A stretch of 30,390 bases of DNA from an uncultured Clostridia bacterium (GCA_905210855.1 CAJLYL010000011.1:1-30390); one strand, 5' to 3'; shown: positions 6,286 through 15,041, numbered from the stretch's first letter. The notes: generated by a model not told the origin, from the sequence alone. Made by a program: numbers and translations.

Positions 6286-8802
6286 TCATCCCTTCGTTAC
6301 AAACCTGTTTATAATAGCTATCAGCTTTTCCGAATCTATCGGCTTGGATATATGCTCATTCATGCCGGCGTCTATGCACATTTTCACATCTCCGTCAAAC
6401 GCATTTGCCGACATTGCTATAATGGGCACCGTGCGCGCGTCCGCTCTGTCACATAAGCGAATTGCCCGCGCCGCCTCAATACCGTTCATATTCGGCATCA
6501 TGATATCCATCAAAATCACATCAAATTCGCCCGCGGCGGATTTTTGCCATATATCCAGTGCCTGCGCGCCGTCGCTCGCCTTGGTGATGACTGCACCGTT
6601 TTGAGTGAGTATAAACTCGGCAATCTCGAGATTGAGCTCGTTGTCCTCGGCAACAAGCACCCTGGTACCCTCTGGCAGCCTGTTTTCGGCTGCCAGAGCT
6701 TCGGGCTGCGCCGCATCATTATCCGTATCCACGGCAAAGGGCAGACGTACCGAAAATCTCGTGCCCGCGCCCTGCTCGCTGTCAACGGATATCGTACCTC
6801 CCATTTTGTCAACAAGCTTTTTCACTATGGCGAGCCCCAAACCTATGCCGCCGCTCGAATTGTGATAATCCGGCGACTCCTGCATAAACGGCTCAAACAT
6901 TCTCTCCTGAAACTCACGGCTCATGCCGACCCCGTTGTCAACGCACTCAAACTCCGTCAGGCACACGCCGCCGTCAAACGACACTTCTTTGTATGACGCC
7001 GTCACCTCACCGCCGTCCGGAGTGTATTTGACGGCATTGCCGAGGATGTTCATTATAACCTGCCGCACATGGAGAGGACTGCCTATGAGCCGACAGTGTA
7101 CCGCGTCAAGCGCAGTTATATTAAAGCTGATGTTTTTCGCCAGAGCCTGGGTGTCTATGATTGAATATATCTCGCCGAGGCACCGCCTTATGTCAAAAGG
7201 CTTTTCCTCAAGGGTGAATCCTCCGGAGTCTATACGGTTGAGCGACAGGACATCATTTACCAAATCAAGCAGGAGTGCAGAAGCCGCACGAATCTTCTCG
7301 CGGCAGTATTTTTGCCGCTCGGCGTCATCGGGAAATCTGTCGCCTATGTCGGTCATGCCCATTATCACATTTATGGGCGTGCGTATATCGTGGCTCATGC
7401 GCCGCAGAAATTCCGTCTTTTCGGCATTTGCGCGCACCGCCTCCGCAGTGGTTCTCTCGAGCTGCTCCTGATACTCCAGCTCCCTTTTCTTCTGCTCATT
7501 CATATCACGCGCAACAAATATCACGGAGTTCAGCTCCCCGTTTTCGCCCATAGAATTCGGTATGAGAATGTTTTTGTACCATATTCCGTCCGCACCGATA
7601 CAGTCGTGCTCAATGTATGCGCTGCCCCACAGCCTCTCGCCAAGAGTTTTTACATCTAAGAATTTTCTGTAATCATCCCTGCCGCCGTCTGCGGCAAATC
7701 GGGTGGACATAACCTCTGTGAGCTGTCTCACGCTCACGCTGCCGTACAGGTATGTCATAAGCTGAGACGGAATACGAATTATGTCAAACCTGTCGTCCTT
7801 AAGATTCATCATGAGACTGATTGTATATATACTGCTGATTGATTTTATAGTGTCGATTCTGGTTTGAGCCTCTTCTATATGCCGCCGCTCCAGGCGCACC
7901 TGAAGCATATAGCCGAACAGGCAGCACATGATATACAGTCCGAGTATAAATGGAATGAGCACACGTCTGACGGCATATATCTGCGAGTAGGGATAGCAAG
8001 CATAAAGGGTGTATTCACCGTATCTGATTTTGCCGCCGTAATACACGCCGTCTGCGGTTTTGACGCGCACAAGTCCGCCAAACACATCACTCTTGTCAAG
8101 CTCTGCCAAAGTCGGAATTTCTTCAATCCTTTTCTCCGTCATGTCTCTGTCGTTTGTCCCGTGAACCAATCCGCCGCTTGCAACATACACGGTGACATCG
8201 CTCTCGGATTCATATCCGGCAATCATGTTGTCAAGCGATGAGCGGTTCTCGGCAACGAGCAGGGCACTCTGATACCTCCATCCGATAATAATGCCCTTGG
8301 CATCATAGCGGCACACCGCCGCCAAGTCATAGAAACCGCCGTGCTGCAATCTCTCGCAGTACACCTTTTTGGGGTAATTCATTATGTCGGCAATCGCCTT
8401 GGTATTTATGACGTCACTCCAGTCGGCAAACGCTAAATTACCATCCGCATACAGAAGGTCGGGTTCAAGCTTTTCGTTGAGAAAAGCCACTCCCGATAGC
8501 CGCTGTTCGGCTGCAAAGCTTTGCAGCGCTGCTTCATCGGGCAAAGCGCCGCCAAATTCAACATCGCGTCTTATTTCCGTAATCTGCTCGGCAAGGTGCA
8601 TTATACTCTTGGTCTTGTCCGCAGTGACCACCGTATCGTAATTTGTACACTGGCTGCGCAGATTGGCAAGCGTATCGTCAAGCTTTTTTTCGGTGCTCAT
8701 GATATCGAGCACCTGGCCGATGCAAAAAGCAGCGGCTGTTATCAAAACCCCCACGGCAAACATACGTATGGCAAATTTATTTATGTTTTTTCTATTTGTC
8801 AC
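6286..8802 (-). CDS. membrane hybrid sensor histidine kinase with C-terminal receiver
   Basis: An 838-residue kinase with two membrane segments (about 10-30 and 277-298) that flank a roughly 245-residue extracytoplasmic sensor region. A PAS-like region (about 320-445) and a coiled linker follow. The HisKA domain has the phosphorylated His471 in SHDIRTP. The HATPase domain has the N box (Asn589), DNGVGM and GIGLGLAIV. The C-terminal receiver has VAEDNE and phosphoacceptor Asp766 in LMDIMMP. No ATG start is available. The upstream GTG (8811) is only 1 nt from GGAG, whereas the GTG at 8802 lies 10 nt from it, so I chose 8802. The start follows within 1 nt the stop of the binding-protein gene, indicating coupled translation. 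Its PAS-like region resembles that of the GGDEF protein in the same operon. Confidence 0.93.
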   Translation of the reverse strand: MTNRKNINKFAIRMFAVGVLITAAAFCIGQVLDIMSTEKKLDDTLANLRSQCTNYDTVVTADKTKSIMHLAEQITEIRRDVEFGGALPDEAALQSFAAEQRLSGVAFLNEKLEPDLLYADGNLAFADWSDVINTKAIADIMNYPKKVYCERLQHGGFYDLAAVCRYDAKGIIIGWRYQSALLVAENRSSLDNMIAGYESESDVTVYVASGGLVHGTNDRDMTEKRIEEIPTLAELDKSDVFGGLVRVKTADGVYYGGKIRYGEYTLYACYPYSQIYAVRRVLIPFILGLYIMCCLFGYMLQVRLERRHIEEAQTRIDTIKSISSIYTISLMMNLKDDRFDIIRIPSQLMTYLYGSVSVRQLTEVMSTRFAADGGRDDYRKFLDVKTLGERLWGSAYIEHDCIGADGIWYKNILIPNSMGENGELNSVIFVARDMNEQKKRELEYQEQLERTTAEAVRANAEKTEFLRRMSHDIRTPINVIMGMTDIGDRFPDDAERQKYCREKIRAASALLLDLVNDVLSLNRIDSGGFTLEEKPFDIRRCLGEIYSIIDTQALAKNISFNITALDAVHCRLIGSPLHVRQVIMNILGNAVKYTPDGGEVTASYKEVSFDGGVCLTEFECVDNGVGMSREFQERMFEPFMQESPDYHNSSGGIGLGLAIVKKLVDKMGGTISVDSEQGAGTRFSVRLPFAVDTDNDAAQPEALAAENRLPEGTRVLVAEDNELNLEIAEFILTQNGAVITKASDGAQALDIWQKSAAGEFDVILMDIMMPNMNGIEAARAIRLCDRADARTVPIIAMSANAFDGDVKMCIDAGMNEHISKPIDSEKLIAIINRFVTKG

Positions 8803-8803
8803 A

Positions 8804-9628
8804 CTATTCACTCTCCGTCACAGTCATTGTTTTGGTATATTTTTTTATTATATTATCCGTAGTGCCGTCGTCCTTCATATCGCGCAGCGCCTTGTTCACC
8901 TGAGACGCAAGCGCGGCGTCGCCGCCCTTTACAAAGGCAACGCCGATTTTCGAAAACATGACGGGCTCCGCCAGCACGCGGTAAGACTCCGGCAGATTTC
9001 TCATGTAATAATAAAACGCCTCCTCATGACCGCTGCATGCGTCAACATAGCCCCTGCTGAGCGCAGCAAAGGTCTCGTCCATATGCACAAAGCTGAACAC
9101 CTTGCCGACATTGGGCACATTGGGCAGACTGCGCTCCAGAAATATCGTCTCCGGCTTGGTGCTCGACTGCACAGCCACTCTCTTGCCGTCAAGCTCGGAA
9201 AGCTTGGTTATGCCGCTGTCGTCGCGCACCACAACCACCTGTCTGCTGTCATAGTAAGGCCCTGCCCACAGGTAGTCGTCCTCTCTGCCGTTCATGGAAA
9301 ACGCGCCCCACACACAGTCAACGACTCCCGATTCAAGGCAGGAATCTTTCTCGTCCCACTTGATTTGCTTAAACACAAATTTCCTGCCTATACGGCGGCA
9401 CACCTCTTTTGCCAGCTCGATATCTATACCAATGCTTTCGTTGTTCCTGCCGAAATACGCATACGGGGCATACTCATCGCAGCCAACGACAAGCTCGGGA
9501 AGATTTTTTTGGGTCACATCACGTTTCACGCCGCATGAAGCAATGCCGAACACCGATGCGCCGACGAGCGCCACAAGAAATATTTTCCATATAAATTCTA
9601 TCTTTTGCATCTTACCTGTCAATTTCAC
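8804..9628 (-). CDS. solute-binding lipoprotein, amino-acid type (SBP family 3)
   Basis: A 274-residue extracellular Venus-flytrap protein anchored by a lipid. With the GTG start at 9628 there is a charged n-region, a hydrophobic segment (about 12-28) and a lipobox IASC with Cys32. The frame is open to 9667, but a GGAG 9 nt before 9628 and the position 4 nt after the previous stop favour this start. Typical features of amino-acid binding proteins are present: GIDIELAKEV after lobe one begins, an NGRE arginine, and YVDAC late in the chain. No ABC permease or ATPase gene is nearby. Lying between the c-di-GMP enzyme and the membrane kinase, it is more likely the ligand sensor of the kinase than a transporter subunit; this is inference. 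It resembles a split form of BvgS-like kinases, which carry such domains fused. Confidence 0.88.
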   Translation of the reverse strand: MKLTGKMQKIEFIWKIFLVALVGASVFGIASCGVKRDVTQKNLPELVVGCDEYAPYAYFGRNNESIGIDIELAKEVCRRIGRKFVFKQIKWDEKDSCLESGVVDCVWGAFSMNGREDDYLWAGPYYDSRQVVVVRDDSGITKLSELDGKRVAVQSSTKPETIFLERSLPNVPNVGKVFSFVHMDETFAALSRGYVDACSGHEEAFYYYMRNLPESYRVLAEPVMFSKIGVAFVKGGDAALASQVNKALRDMKDDGTTDNIIKKYTKTMTVTESE

Positions 9629-9632
9629 AAAA

Positions 9633-11978
9633 TCACTCTCCGGCATCGCAGAAATTTTTCTTTTCAAGCTCTTGCTTCAGCTTGTCGCTGACCTCCTCGA
9701 GACACCCGATAAGAATGGGATTGAACACTCCGCACTCACCGCCGATAATCATGGCAACGGCAGTCTCGTGGGAATATGCCTCCTTATACACCCTTTTGCT
9801 CGTGAGGGCGTCATACACATCGGCAAGCGCCACAACCTGGGCGCCGATGGGTATCTCATCGCCCTTCAGCCCGTCGGGATAGCCCCCGCCGTCATATCTC
9901 TCGTGGTGCCAGCGGCAAATTTGCGCGGCAATTTTGACTATCCTCTCATTCTTATATTCGCGCAGCTCTCTGAGCATCTTTTCGCCGTAAACGGTATGCT
10001 TTTTCATCTCCTCAAACTCCCCGTCGGTGAGTTTTCCGGGTTTGTTTATGATGTCGTCGCTTATGGCTATCTTACCTATGTCGTGCAGCGACGCGGCGGT
10101 TGTGATGAGCGCCCTGTCGTTCCACGACAGATTGTATTTATCGGTCTTTTGTATCAGCGTCTCGAGCAGCATACCGGTTATCACATTCATGTGGATAACG
10201 TGGAGTCCGCTTTCGCCGTTGCGGAACTCCATTATGCGGCTGAGGATATCTATCATCATATGGCTGTTTTTCTCTTTTTCTCTCGCCTGGTCGGTGATGA
10301 GCGTAATCAGCTTGCGCTGCTTTGAGTAGAGCGCAATCATGTTATACACGCGCCTGTACACCACCTTGGAATCAAAGGGGCGGCTCACATAGTCGGACAC
10401 GCCGAGCGCATAGGCGCGGCGAATGTACACATCGGAATCCTCGCCGGATATCATGATGACGGGTATGTCCTCTATAATGCCCGTCTTGTTCATATACGCC
10501 AGCACCTCAAATCCGTCCATAACCGGCATGACGATGTCGAGCAGGACGCAGGCAATGCCCGTACCGTACTGCCTGAGCACTTCGAGACACTCCTCGCCAT
10601 TGGTTGCCTCCAGTATGCGGAATTCATCGCCGAGCATCTCTGAGAGGATGGCGCGGTTCATCTCGGAATCATCCACCACAAGCACCTGCTGCTTGATGTT
10701 GGCGCGGTCTATGCCCTGCACATCACCGATAAGGCTTTTGTCGGTCACCACCATGTTTTTGACATTCTTTGCGCTGTACATGAGCTTGTCAGCGCGGACA
10801 ACCGCCTCGTCGGCAGTCTCGTTGTCCGCTATCACTCCGCCGATGCTCACCGAAAGGCGAACCCCCGGGTAAGAGTGCAGCGTTGTTTCGTGCACGGTAT
10901 GCCTTATCCTGTCGAGCATTGTCTCGAACTCTGCTTCTTCGATATCGGGCACTATGAGCAAAAATTCATCTCCGCCGTAGCGGATAACCATGCTGTCGCT
11001 GCCGGCGTTTTTCTTTATTATGTTTACCGCGGTGACAAGCGCGGCGTCGCCGCAGGAATGTCCGTACACATCGTTGCACAGCTTGAAATCATCCAAATCT
11101 ATTATGGCAACCCCCATATCCATGCGGATGCTTCGGATTTTTTTCTCGTAATACTTCCTGTTGTACGCATTTGTCAGCGCGTCGTTGTAGGATTCGTTTT
11201 TATATTTTCTTATTTTTCGCTCGTATTTCCTCACTATGTCGCTTATATCCATGCATATGAGGGTGATTATCTTTTTGTCGTCATCAAGGTACGAATAGAC
11301 AAGCTTTTTGCAAGTATGCCTGCCGTCTGCTTCATGCATGGACGAGTACACCACATATTTTTCGTCTTTCTCAAGCATTGCCTTAACATTTTTCAGCTGC
11401 ATTTTGCGGATGAGTATCTCGGGGTCATCGTCATACATAAATTTGCTGACAAACACCCTGACCATATCGTCAAAATCGTGCTTACCCGACAGCGGCACGG
11501 TCGAATTGTAGGTGTAATGAACAATGTAGCTGCCGTCGTCCGCATCTATATACACGATGCTGTCATACACCCTCTCCGCCGCCTTGAACACGGACATCTC
11601 AATGATTCTGTCGTATATATTTCTGCTGAGTATTACAAGGCGGTTTTTGCCGGCGCGCTCTATGACAACCTCCTGCCACTGCATATCGTTATTCTTATTT
11701 GTAAAGCGCAGTGTAAATTCGTCCGACTGCTTTTCGCTGTCGAAAAAACTCCTCAGCGCCTTGCCCGTGAGGTGGCTGTCCCACACCTTGTAATCAATGC
11801 TGAACAAATACCCGCTTTTTATCTGCCTGCCCAGCTCGTCCGTGCCGTGCCACGCGCCGCGCAGATTCGGGAACAAAAAGCCGCTGTGAATATATATCTG
11901 ATTTTTTTCGGCGTCATATTCCCATATGGTATCCCAACCGTGTTTCATAAACATTTCGGTTTTTTCAACATTACCCAT
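9633..11978 (-). CDS. PAS-GGDEF-REC-HD-GYP bifunctional cyclic-di-GMP protein
   Basis: A 781-residue soluble protein. The N-terminal 290 residues contain PAS-like sensor folds. A diguanylate cyclase domain has an intact GGDEF (335-339); no RxxD inhibitory site is seen before it. A receiver follows, with VVDDSE and phosphoacceptor Asp481 in LLDIVMP, then an HD-GYP phosphodiesterase with HD (His632-Asp633) and HHERYDGGGYPDGLKG (about 690-705). Both c-di-GMP synthesis and degradation motifs are complete, so the receiver between them could switch the balance. The start at 11978 has GGGGGAGG 6 nt upstream; the frame is open to 12041, but that lies within the promoter. It is the first gene of the four-gene signalling operon. 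Confidence 0.93.
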   Translation of the reverse strand: MGNVEKTEMFMKHGWDTIWEYDAEKNQIYIHSGFLFPNLRGAWHGTDELGRQIKSGYLFSIDYKVWDSHLTGKALRSFFDSEKQSDEFTLRFTNKNNDMQWQEVVIERAGKNRLVILSRNIYDRIIEMSVFKAAERVYDSIVYIDADDGSYIVHYTYNSTVPLSGKHDFDDMVRVFVSKFMYDDDPEILIRKMQLKNVKAMLEKDEKYVVYSSMHEADGRHTCKKLVYSYLDDDKKIITLICMDISDIVRKYERKIRKYKNESYNDALTNAYNRKYYEKKIRSIRMDMGVAIIDLDDFKLCNDVYGHSCGDAALVTAVNIIKKNAGSDSMVIRYGGDEFLLIVPDIEEAEFETMLDRIRHTVHETTLHSYPGVRLSVSIGGVIADNETADEAVVRADKLMYSAKNVKNMVVTDKSLIGDVQGIDRANIKQQVLVVDDSEMNRAILSEMLGDEFRILEATNGEECLEVLRQYGTGIACVLLDIVMPVMDGFEVLAYMNKTGIIEDIPVIMISGEDSDVYIRRAYALGVSDYVSRPFDSKVVYRRVYNMIALYSKQRKLITLITDQAREKEKNSHMMIDILSRIMEFRNGESGLHVIHMNVITGMLLETLIQKTDKYNLSWNDRALITTAASLHDIGKIAISDDIINKPGKLTDGEFEEMKKHTVYGEKMLRELREYKNERIVKIAAQICRWHHERYDGGGYPDGLKGDEIPIGAQVVALADVYDALTSKRVYKEAYSHETAVAMIIGGECGVFNPILIGCLEEVSDKLKQELEKKNFCDAGE

Positions 11979-12012
11979 AGTGAGCCTCCCCCGCCCGAAC
12001 ATAATAATAAAA

Positions 12013-12041
12013 ATTGTACCATAATTGCGCCGAAAAAGCAA
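12013..12041 (-). promoter_or_regulatory. promoter of the c-di-GMP phosphorelay operon
   Basis: On the minus strand TTGCTT (12041-12036) and TACAAT (12018-12013) have 17-bp spacing, and a TGG before the -10 gives an extended -10. The start point would be near 12006, about 28 nt before the ATG at 11978. Confidence 0.65.
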
Positions 12042-12056
12042 TATGTCACAACAAAA

Positions 12057-12797
12057 TCAGTCAAAAAACCACATCTTCAGCACCGCAAGGCTCTCTCTGA
12101 GGTAACAGGGCACGACGTTATACCACTCTATGCCTCCGTGAATATGCCTCACAGCCCCGAAGCCCTCCTTGCGCGCAATCGCAGTGCCGCGGTATATGTG
12201 AAATGCATTTGTAACCACAGCCACGCTGTACTCGCCGCCGAGCCTTTCATCGAGCAGCGGTTTGGTGAATCTCATGTTTTCGCTTGTTGATGATGCCCTC
12301 TCTTCGGTGACTATCCTGTCGTCGGGCACTCCCTTTGACAGCAGGTATTTCCGCATTGCGCTGCCCTCCGTGACGGACTCCTGCGGTCCCTGACCGCCCG
12401 TGACGGCGATTAACGCCTCGGGGTTTCTTCGGTGGTATGCAGCCGCGGCGTCAAGGCGTTTTTGCAGAATATACGTGACCCTGTCGCCGCGCACTCCGGC
12501 GCCGAGCACTATGAGGGCGTCCTCGGTGTAATCCGCACTGTCCGCGTTGCCGTAGGCGCATATGAAGCCGGCAAGCGCAAGCTCGGCGGCAACAAGGGCA
12601 AATACCGCATATTTTATCACCATCGGCGCGCCGCGCTTTGTCAGCGAGCGGATTTTATCGCGCCATATGCCCATGGCGGCAAAGAATAAGCCGAGCGCCG
12701 CAGTGAGCAGACAGCCGATGTTGAAATTTGCAAATACCGCAACGACTGCCCCGTTTATGAGCAGTGCCGCGCCGATTATGATAAGAATAATATTCAT
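12057..12797 (-). CDS. DUF218 (YdcF/SanA/ElyC-like) membrane protein
   Basis: A 246-residue protein with three N-terminal membrane segments (about 2-21, 25-43 and 61-81) followed by a DUF218 domain. The domain signatures are visible: DALIVLGAGVRGDR, VTGGQG, SEG-like TEGSAM, GVP..RI..E, and a late VVTNAFHIYR. Members of the family are linked to envelope or vancomycin-barrier functions (SanA) and peptidoglycan-precursor balance (ElyC), but the reaction is not settled. A TTG at 12806 could extend the frame. The ATG at 12797 is preferred because GGAG is 9 nt upstream. It starts 5 nt after the transporter stop, so the two genes form an operon. Confidence 0.85.
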   Translation of the reverse strand: MNIILIIIGAALLINGAVVAVFANFNIGCLLTAALGLFFAAMGIWRDKIRSLTKRGAPMVIKYAVFALVAAELALAGFICAYGNADSADYTEDALIVLGAGVRGDRVTYILQKRLDAAAAYHRRNPEALIAVTGGQGPQESVTEGSAMRKYLLSKGVPDDRIVTEERASSTSENMRFTKPLLDERLGGEYSVAVVTNAFHIYRGTAIARKEGFGAVRHIHGGIEWYNVVPCYLRESLAVLKMWFFD

Positions 12798-12802
12798 TTC
12801 AG

Positions 12803-13675
12803 TCAACTCCGATTTTTATTGTAGAAAAACATCGCCACTCCGGCGCCGCATATCAGGCAATAACCGATAACGCTGAAAACATCGGGCACCTGGCCGAAAA
12901 TGAAAAATCCGAAAATTGCCGCGAACAGCACCTGAGTGTAGTCATAGACGGATATCTCCCTCGCAGGGGCATACATATATGCCTTGGTTATGCCGAACTG
13001 CCCCATACAGGCGCTCAGCCCCGCAATAATCAAGCACACGACGGAGCGCGCGCTCATAGGCGCAGGGTGAGCAACCATAAACGGCAGACACACCAGACAC
13101 GAAAACAGCGAAAAGAAGAATATTATCCGCGAGCCGTTCTCTCCCCTCTTGCCGAGGTAGCGGACAAAGGTATAGGCAATACCGGCGCCGAGTCCGCCGA
13201 GCGCACCGATAAATGCCGCGGACGACGCATAGCCCGCGCCGGTCGGCTTGATGATGAACACACTGCCGACAAAGGCGGTGAGCACGCCGAGCACCTGCAC
13301 GAAGGCAGGTTTTTCTTTGAGAAGGAATATTGAAAAAATTATTGCGAAAAACGGCGAAAGCTTGTTGAGCATATTTGCGTCAGCAAGCACAAGGCGGTCT
13401 ATGGCATAAAAATTGCAGACAAGACCCATGGTGCCGAAAGCGGAGCGCCCGAGCAGCGCAGGAATATTTTTGCGCTCGGGAACAAAGCCGATGCGCTCCC
13501 TCAGCATGATGACCGTGACGGCAACGAGCGCCACAAAATTACGAAAAAAAGCCTTTTGAAACGACGGCAAATCGCCCGAGAGGTGAACAAACACACTCAT
13601 CATGGAAAAACCGAATGCCGCCGCTATTATATAAAATATACCCTTTGTTTTGTTAATATTCTTTGTCTCATTCAT
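12803..13675 (-). CDS. EamA/DMT-family transporter
   Basis: A 290-residue inner-membrane protein with about ten hydrophobic segments arranged as two EamA repeats, the normal size of the drug/metabolite transporter family. The first repeat has GFSMMSVFVHL near the N-terminus and the typical NKLSPFFAIIFSIFLLKEKP segment; the second ends in GYCLICGAGVAMFF. The substrate cannot be told from the sequence. The ATG at 13675 has AAAGGA 11 nt upstream; the frame is open to 13729, but that lies in the promoter. Cotranscribed with the DUF218 gene. Confidence 0.9.
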   Translation of the reverse strand: MNETKNINKTKGIFYIIAAAFGFSMMSVFVHLSGDLPSFQKAFFRNFVALVAVTVIMLRERIGFVPERKNIPALLGRSAFGTMGLVCNFYAIDRLVLADANMLNKLSPFFAIIFSIFLLKEKPAFVQVLGVLTAFVGSVFIIKPTGAGYASSAAFIGALGGLGAGIAYTFVRYLGKRGENGSRIIFFFSLFSCLVCLPFMVAHPAPMSARSVVCLIIAGLSACMGQFGITKAYMYAPAREISVYDYTQVLFAAIFGFFIFGQVPDVFSVIGYCLICGAGVAMFFYNKNRS

Positions 13676-13719
13676 AGTTAATTCTGTCCTTTGTGTATTC
13701 TTTTGCTCTTTATGAATAC

Positions 13720-13748
13720 ATTGTATCACATCGGCGCGAAAAAATCAA
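13720..13748 (-). promoter_or_regulatory. promoter of the DMT transporter-DUF218 operon
   Basis: On the minus strand TTGATT (13748-13743) and TACAAT (13725-13720) are 17 bp apart, with a TGA just before the -10 (extended -10). The start point near 13713 leaves a leader of about 38 nt. Confidence 0.6.
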
Positions 13749-13946
13749 TCACCTCTCGCTGACCTGCTTCACACTCTGCCACGAATATATATAGTCATCT
13801 ATATCGCCCTTGTCCGCTGTCTCGCGCGGGCGCACGGTTATATATCTCAGCGGTGCTTTTGCCTTGTTTTTTCTTTTGATGAATTTTCTTTTGAAAATGG
13901 AGGCGGCTCTGATTGAAACCGTGCAGAAATACCCCTGCTTTTTATA
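13749..13946 (-). pseudogene. C-terminal remnant of an unknown gene
   Basis: A 65-codon open frame with no ATG start and an in-frame stop just upstream (13947-13949). Its last 35 codons look genuinely coding. They use the GC-ending codons of the neighbours and read APLRYITVRPRETADKG, then about 17 more residues with DIDDYIY and WQSVKQ. The first half is lysine-rich and less convincing. It ends exactly where the transporter promoter begins. I do not recognise the family; it is most likely the tail of a decayed gene, though chance cannot be excluded. Confidence 0.3.
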
Positions 13947-13983
13947 TTATATGCTCGGTCGGGAATGATATTACCGAAATTCG

Positions 13984-14012
13984 TTTACAAAGGCGAAAAA
14001 TTGTGATAGAAT
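13984..14012 (+). promoter_or_regulatory. promoter of the aldo/keto reductase gene
   Basis: TTTACA (13984-13989) and TAGAAT (14007-14012), 17-bp spacing, with TGA directly before the -10. The predicted start near 14019 coincides with the first unit of the hairpin array, so the array forms the 5' UTR. Confidence 0.65.
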
Positions 14013-14017
14013 AAAAA

Positions 14018-14101
14018 ATGAATTGCCTTTCGGCATGAATTGAAATTAAAAATTTCATGAATTGTGCCTAACGGCACATGAATTGCACCTAAAGGTGCAT
14101 G
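14018..14101 (+). repeat. array of four ATGAATT-hairpin units in a 5' UTR
   Basis: The heptamer ATGAATT occurs at 14018, 14035, 14057 and 14078, and a fifth partial copy (ATG) at 14099. Each is followed by a different small perfect hairpin: GCC-tttc-GGC (14025-14034), GAAAT-taaaa-ATTTC (14042-14056), GTGCC-taac-GGCAC (14064-14077), GCACC-taaa-GGTGC (14085-14098). The linker is constant while the stem sequences differ but keep pairing. Each AUG opens a tiny frame that stops within seven codons, except the last, which is in frame with the reductase. The ribosome binding site of the reductase follows immediately. Confidence 0.85.
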
Positions 14102-14116
14102 AGGGGGAGACGAAAC

Positions 14117-15004
14117 ATGAAATGCATTAACCTGTGCGGCATGAGGATGTCGCAGATAATACTGGGAACAGACGGCTACGGCGAAAGAATAACCGAGGAA
14201 ACCGCGCGCGGACTGATGACGGAATATATAAAGTGCGGCGGCAATGTGATAGACACCGCGCGGCTGTACTGCGGCGGCAAGAGCGAGGAGATAATCGGCA
14301 GATACCTTGCCGACACGGGGCTGAGAGACAAGGTGTACATCTCCACAAAATGCTCGCATCCTCCGCTCGGGCACATGGAGGTGAGCCGTCTCGGCAGAGA
14401 CGACATAGAATACGACGTAGAAAAAAGTCTTGCCGCGCTCGGCATAGATACCATAGACATACTGTGGCTGCACAGGGATGACGTGTCAAAGCCCGTTGAG
14501 CCTATCATAGACGCGCTCAATGACATTGCGGATTCGGGCAGAATAAGATATTTCGGTGCGTCCAACTGGAGTTTTGAGCGGATAGCGGCGGCAAATGCAT
14601 ATGCTAAATCCGCCGGCAAGCGCGGATTTATCGCAAGTCAGGCGCTGTACAACATGGCGACCTGCTCAAGGGTATGGGACGACACTCTCGCGGTAATCGA
14701 GGGGGATGAGAAGAAGAACTATGACGAAAGTCATTTCCCCGTGTTTGCATTTTGCTCACAGGCAAAGGGCTTTTTTGAAAAATATCACGGCGGTAGCCTG
14801 TCCGAAAAGGCAAAGGAGAGATATCTCAACGCGGAGAGCCTGAAAACATATGATAAAATATGTGCAAGGGCGCAAAGCGACGGAAAATCCATTTCGTACA
14901 CGGCGCTTGAGATGCTGTCGGAGCAGAGCGATTTTGACGTTTTCCCGATTATAGGGCCGACGAATTTGAACCAGCTGCGGCAAACCTTAGGGATTGAAAA
15001 ATGA
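14117..15004 (+). CDS. aldo/keto reductase
   Basis: A 295-residue NAD(P)H-dependent oxidoreductase with the AKR TIM-barrel pattern. The catalytic tetrad is complete: Asp46 and Tyr51 in VIDTARLY, Lys78 in STKC, and His119 in LWLHRDD. The nucleotide-binding end IIGPTNLNQL is near the C-terminus. The substrate is unknown. The ATG at 14117 has GGGGGAG 7 nt upstream; an in-frame ATG at 14099 belongs to the hairpin array and lacks a binding site. It is a single-gene unit, with its own promoter and terminators after it, surrounded by minus-strand genes. Confidence 0.92.
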   Translation: MKCINLCGMRMSQIILGTDGYGERITEETARGLMTEYIKCGGNVIDTARLYCGGKSEEIIGRYLADTGLRDKVYISTKCSHPPLGHMEVSRLGRDDIEYDVEKSLAALGIDTIDILWLHRDDVSKPVEPIIDALNDIADSGRIRYFGASNWSFERIAAANAYAKSAGKRGFIASQALYNMATCSRVWDDTLAVIEGDEKKNYDESHFPVFAFCSQAKGFFEKYHGGSLSEKAKERYLNAESLKTYDKICARAQSDGKSISYTALEMLSEQSDFDVFPIIGPTNLNQLRQTLGIEK

Positions 15005-15006
15005 CG

Positions 15007-15034
15007 AAAATCAATACCGGTTTATTGATTTTTT
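15007..15034 (+). terminator. intrinsic terminator of the aldo/keto reductase gene
   Basis: A 10-bp AT-rich stem (15007-15016 with 15023-15032) and a T-run to 15034, starting 3 nt after the stop codon. Confidence 0.75.
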
Positions 15035-15041
15035 ATATGAT

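Noticed and set aside
8804..9628. Amino-acid ABC transporter operon
   Set aside because: Only the binding protein is present; neighbours are signalling genes, not permease or ATPase genes.
14018..14101. CRISPR array reading of the ATGAATT repeats
   Set aside because: Repeats of 7 nt with 10-15 nt self-paired spacers do not fit CRISPR, and no cas genes are present.
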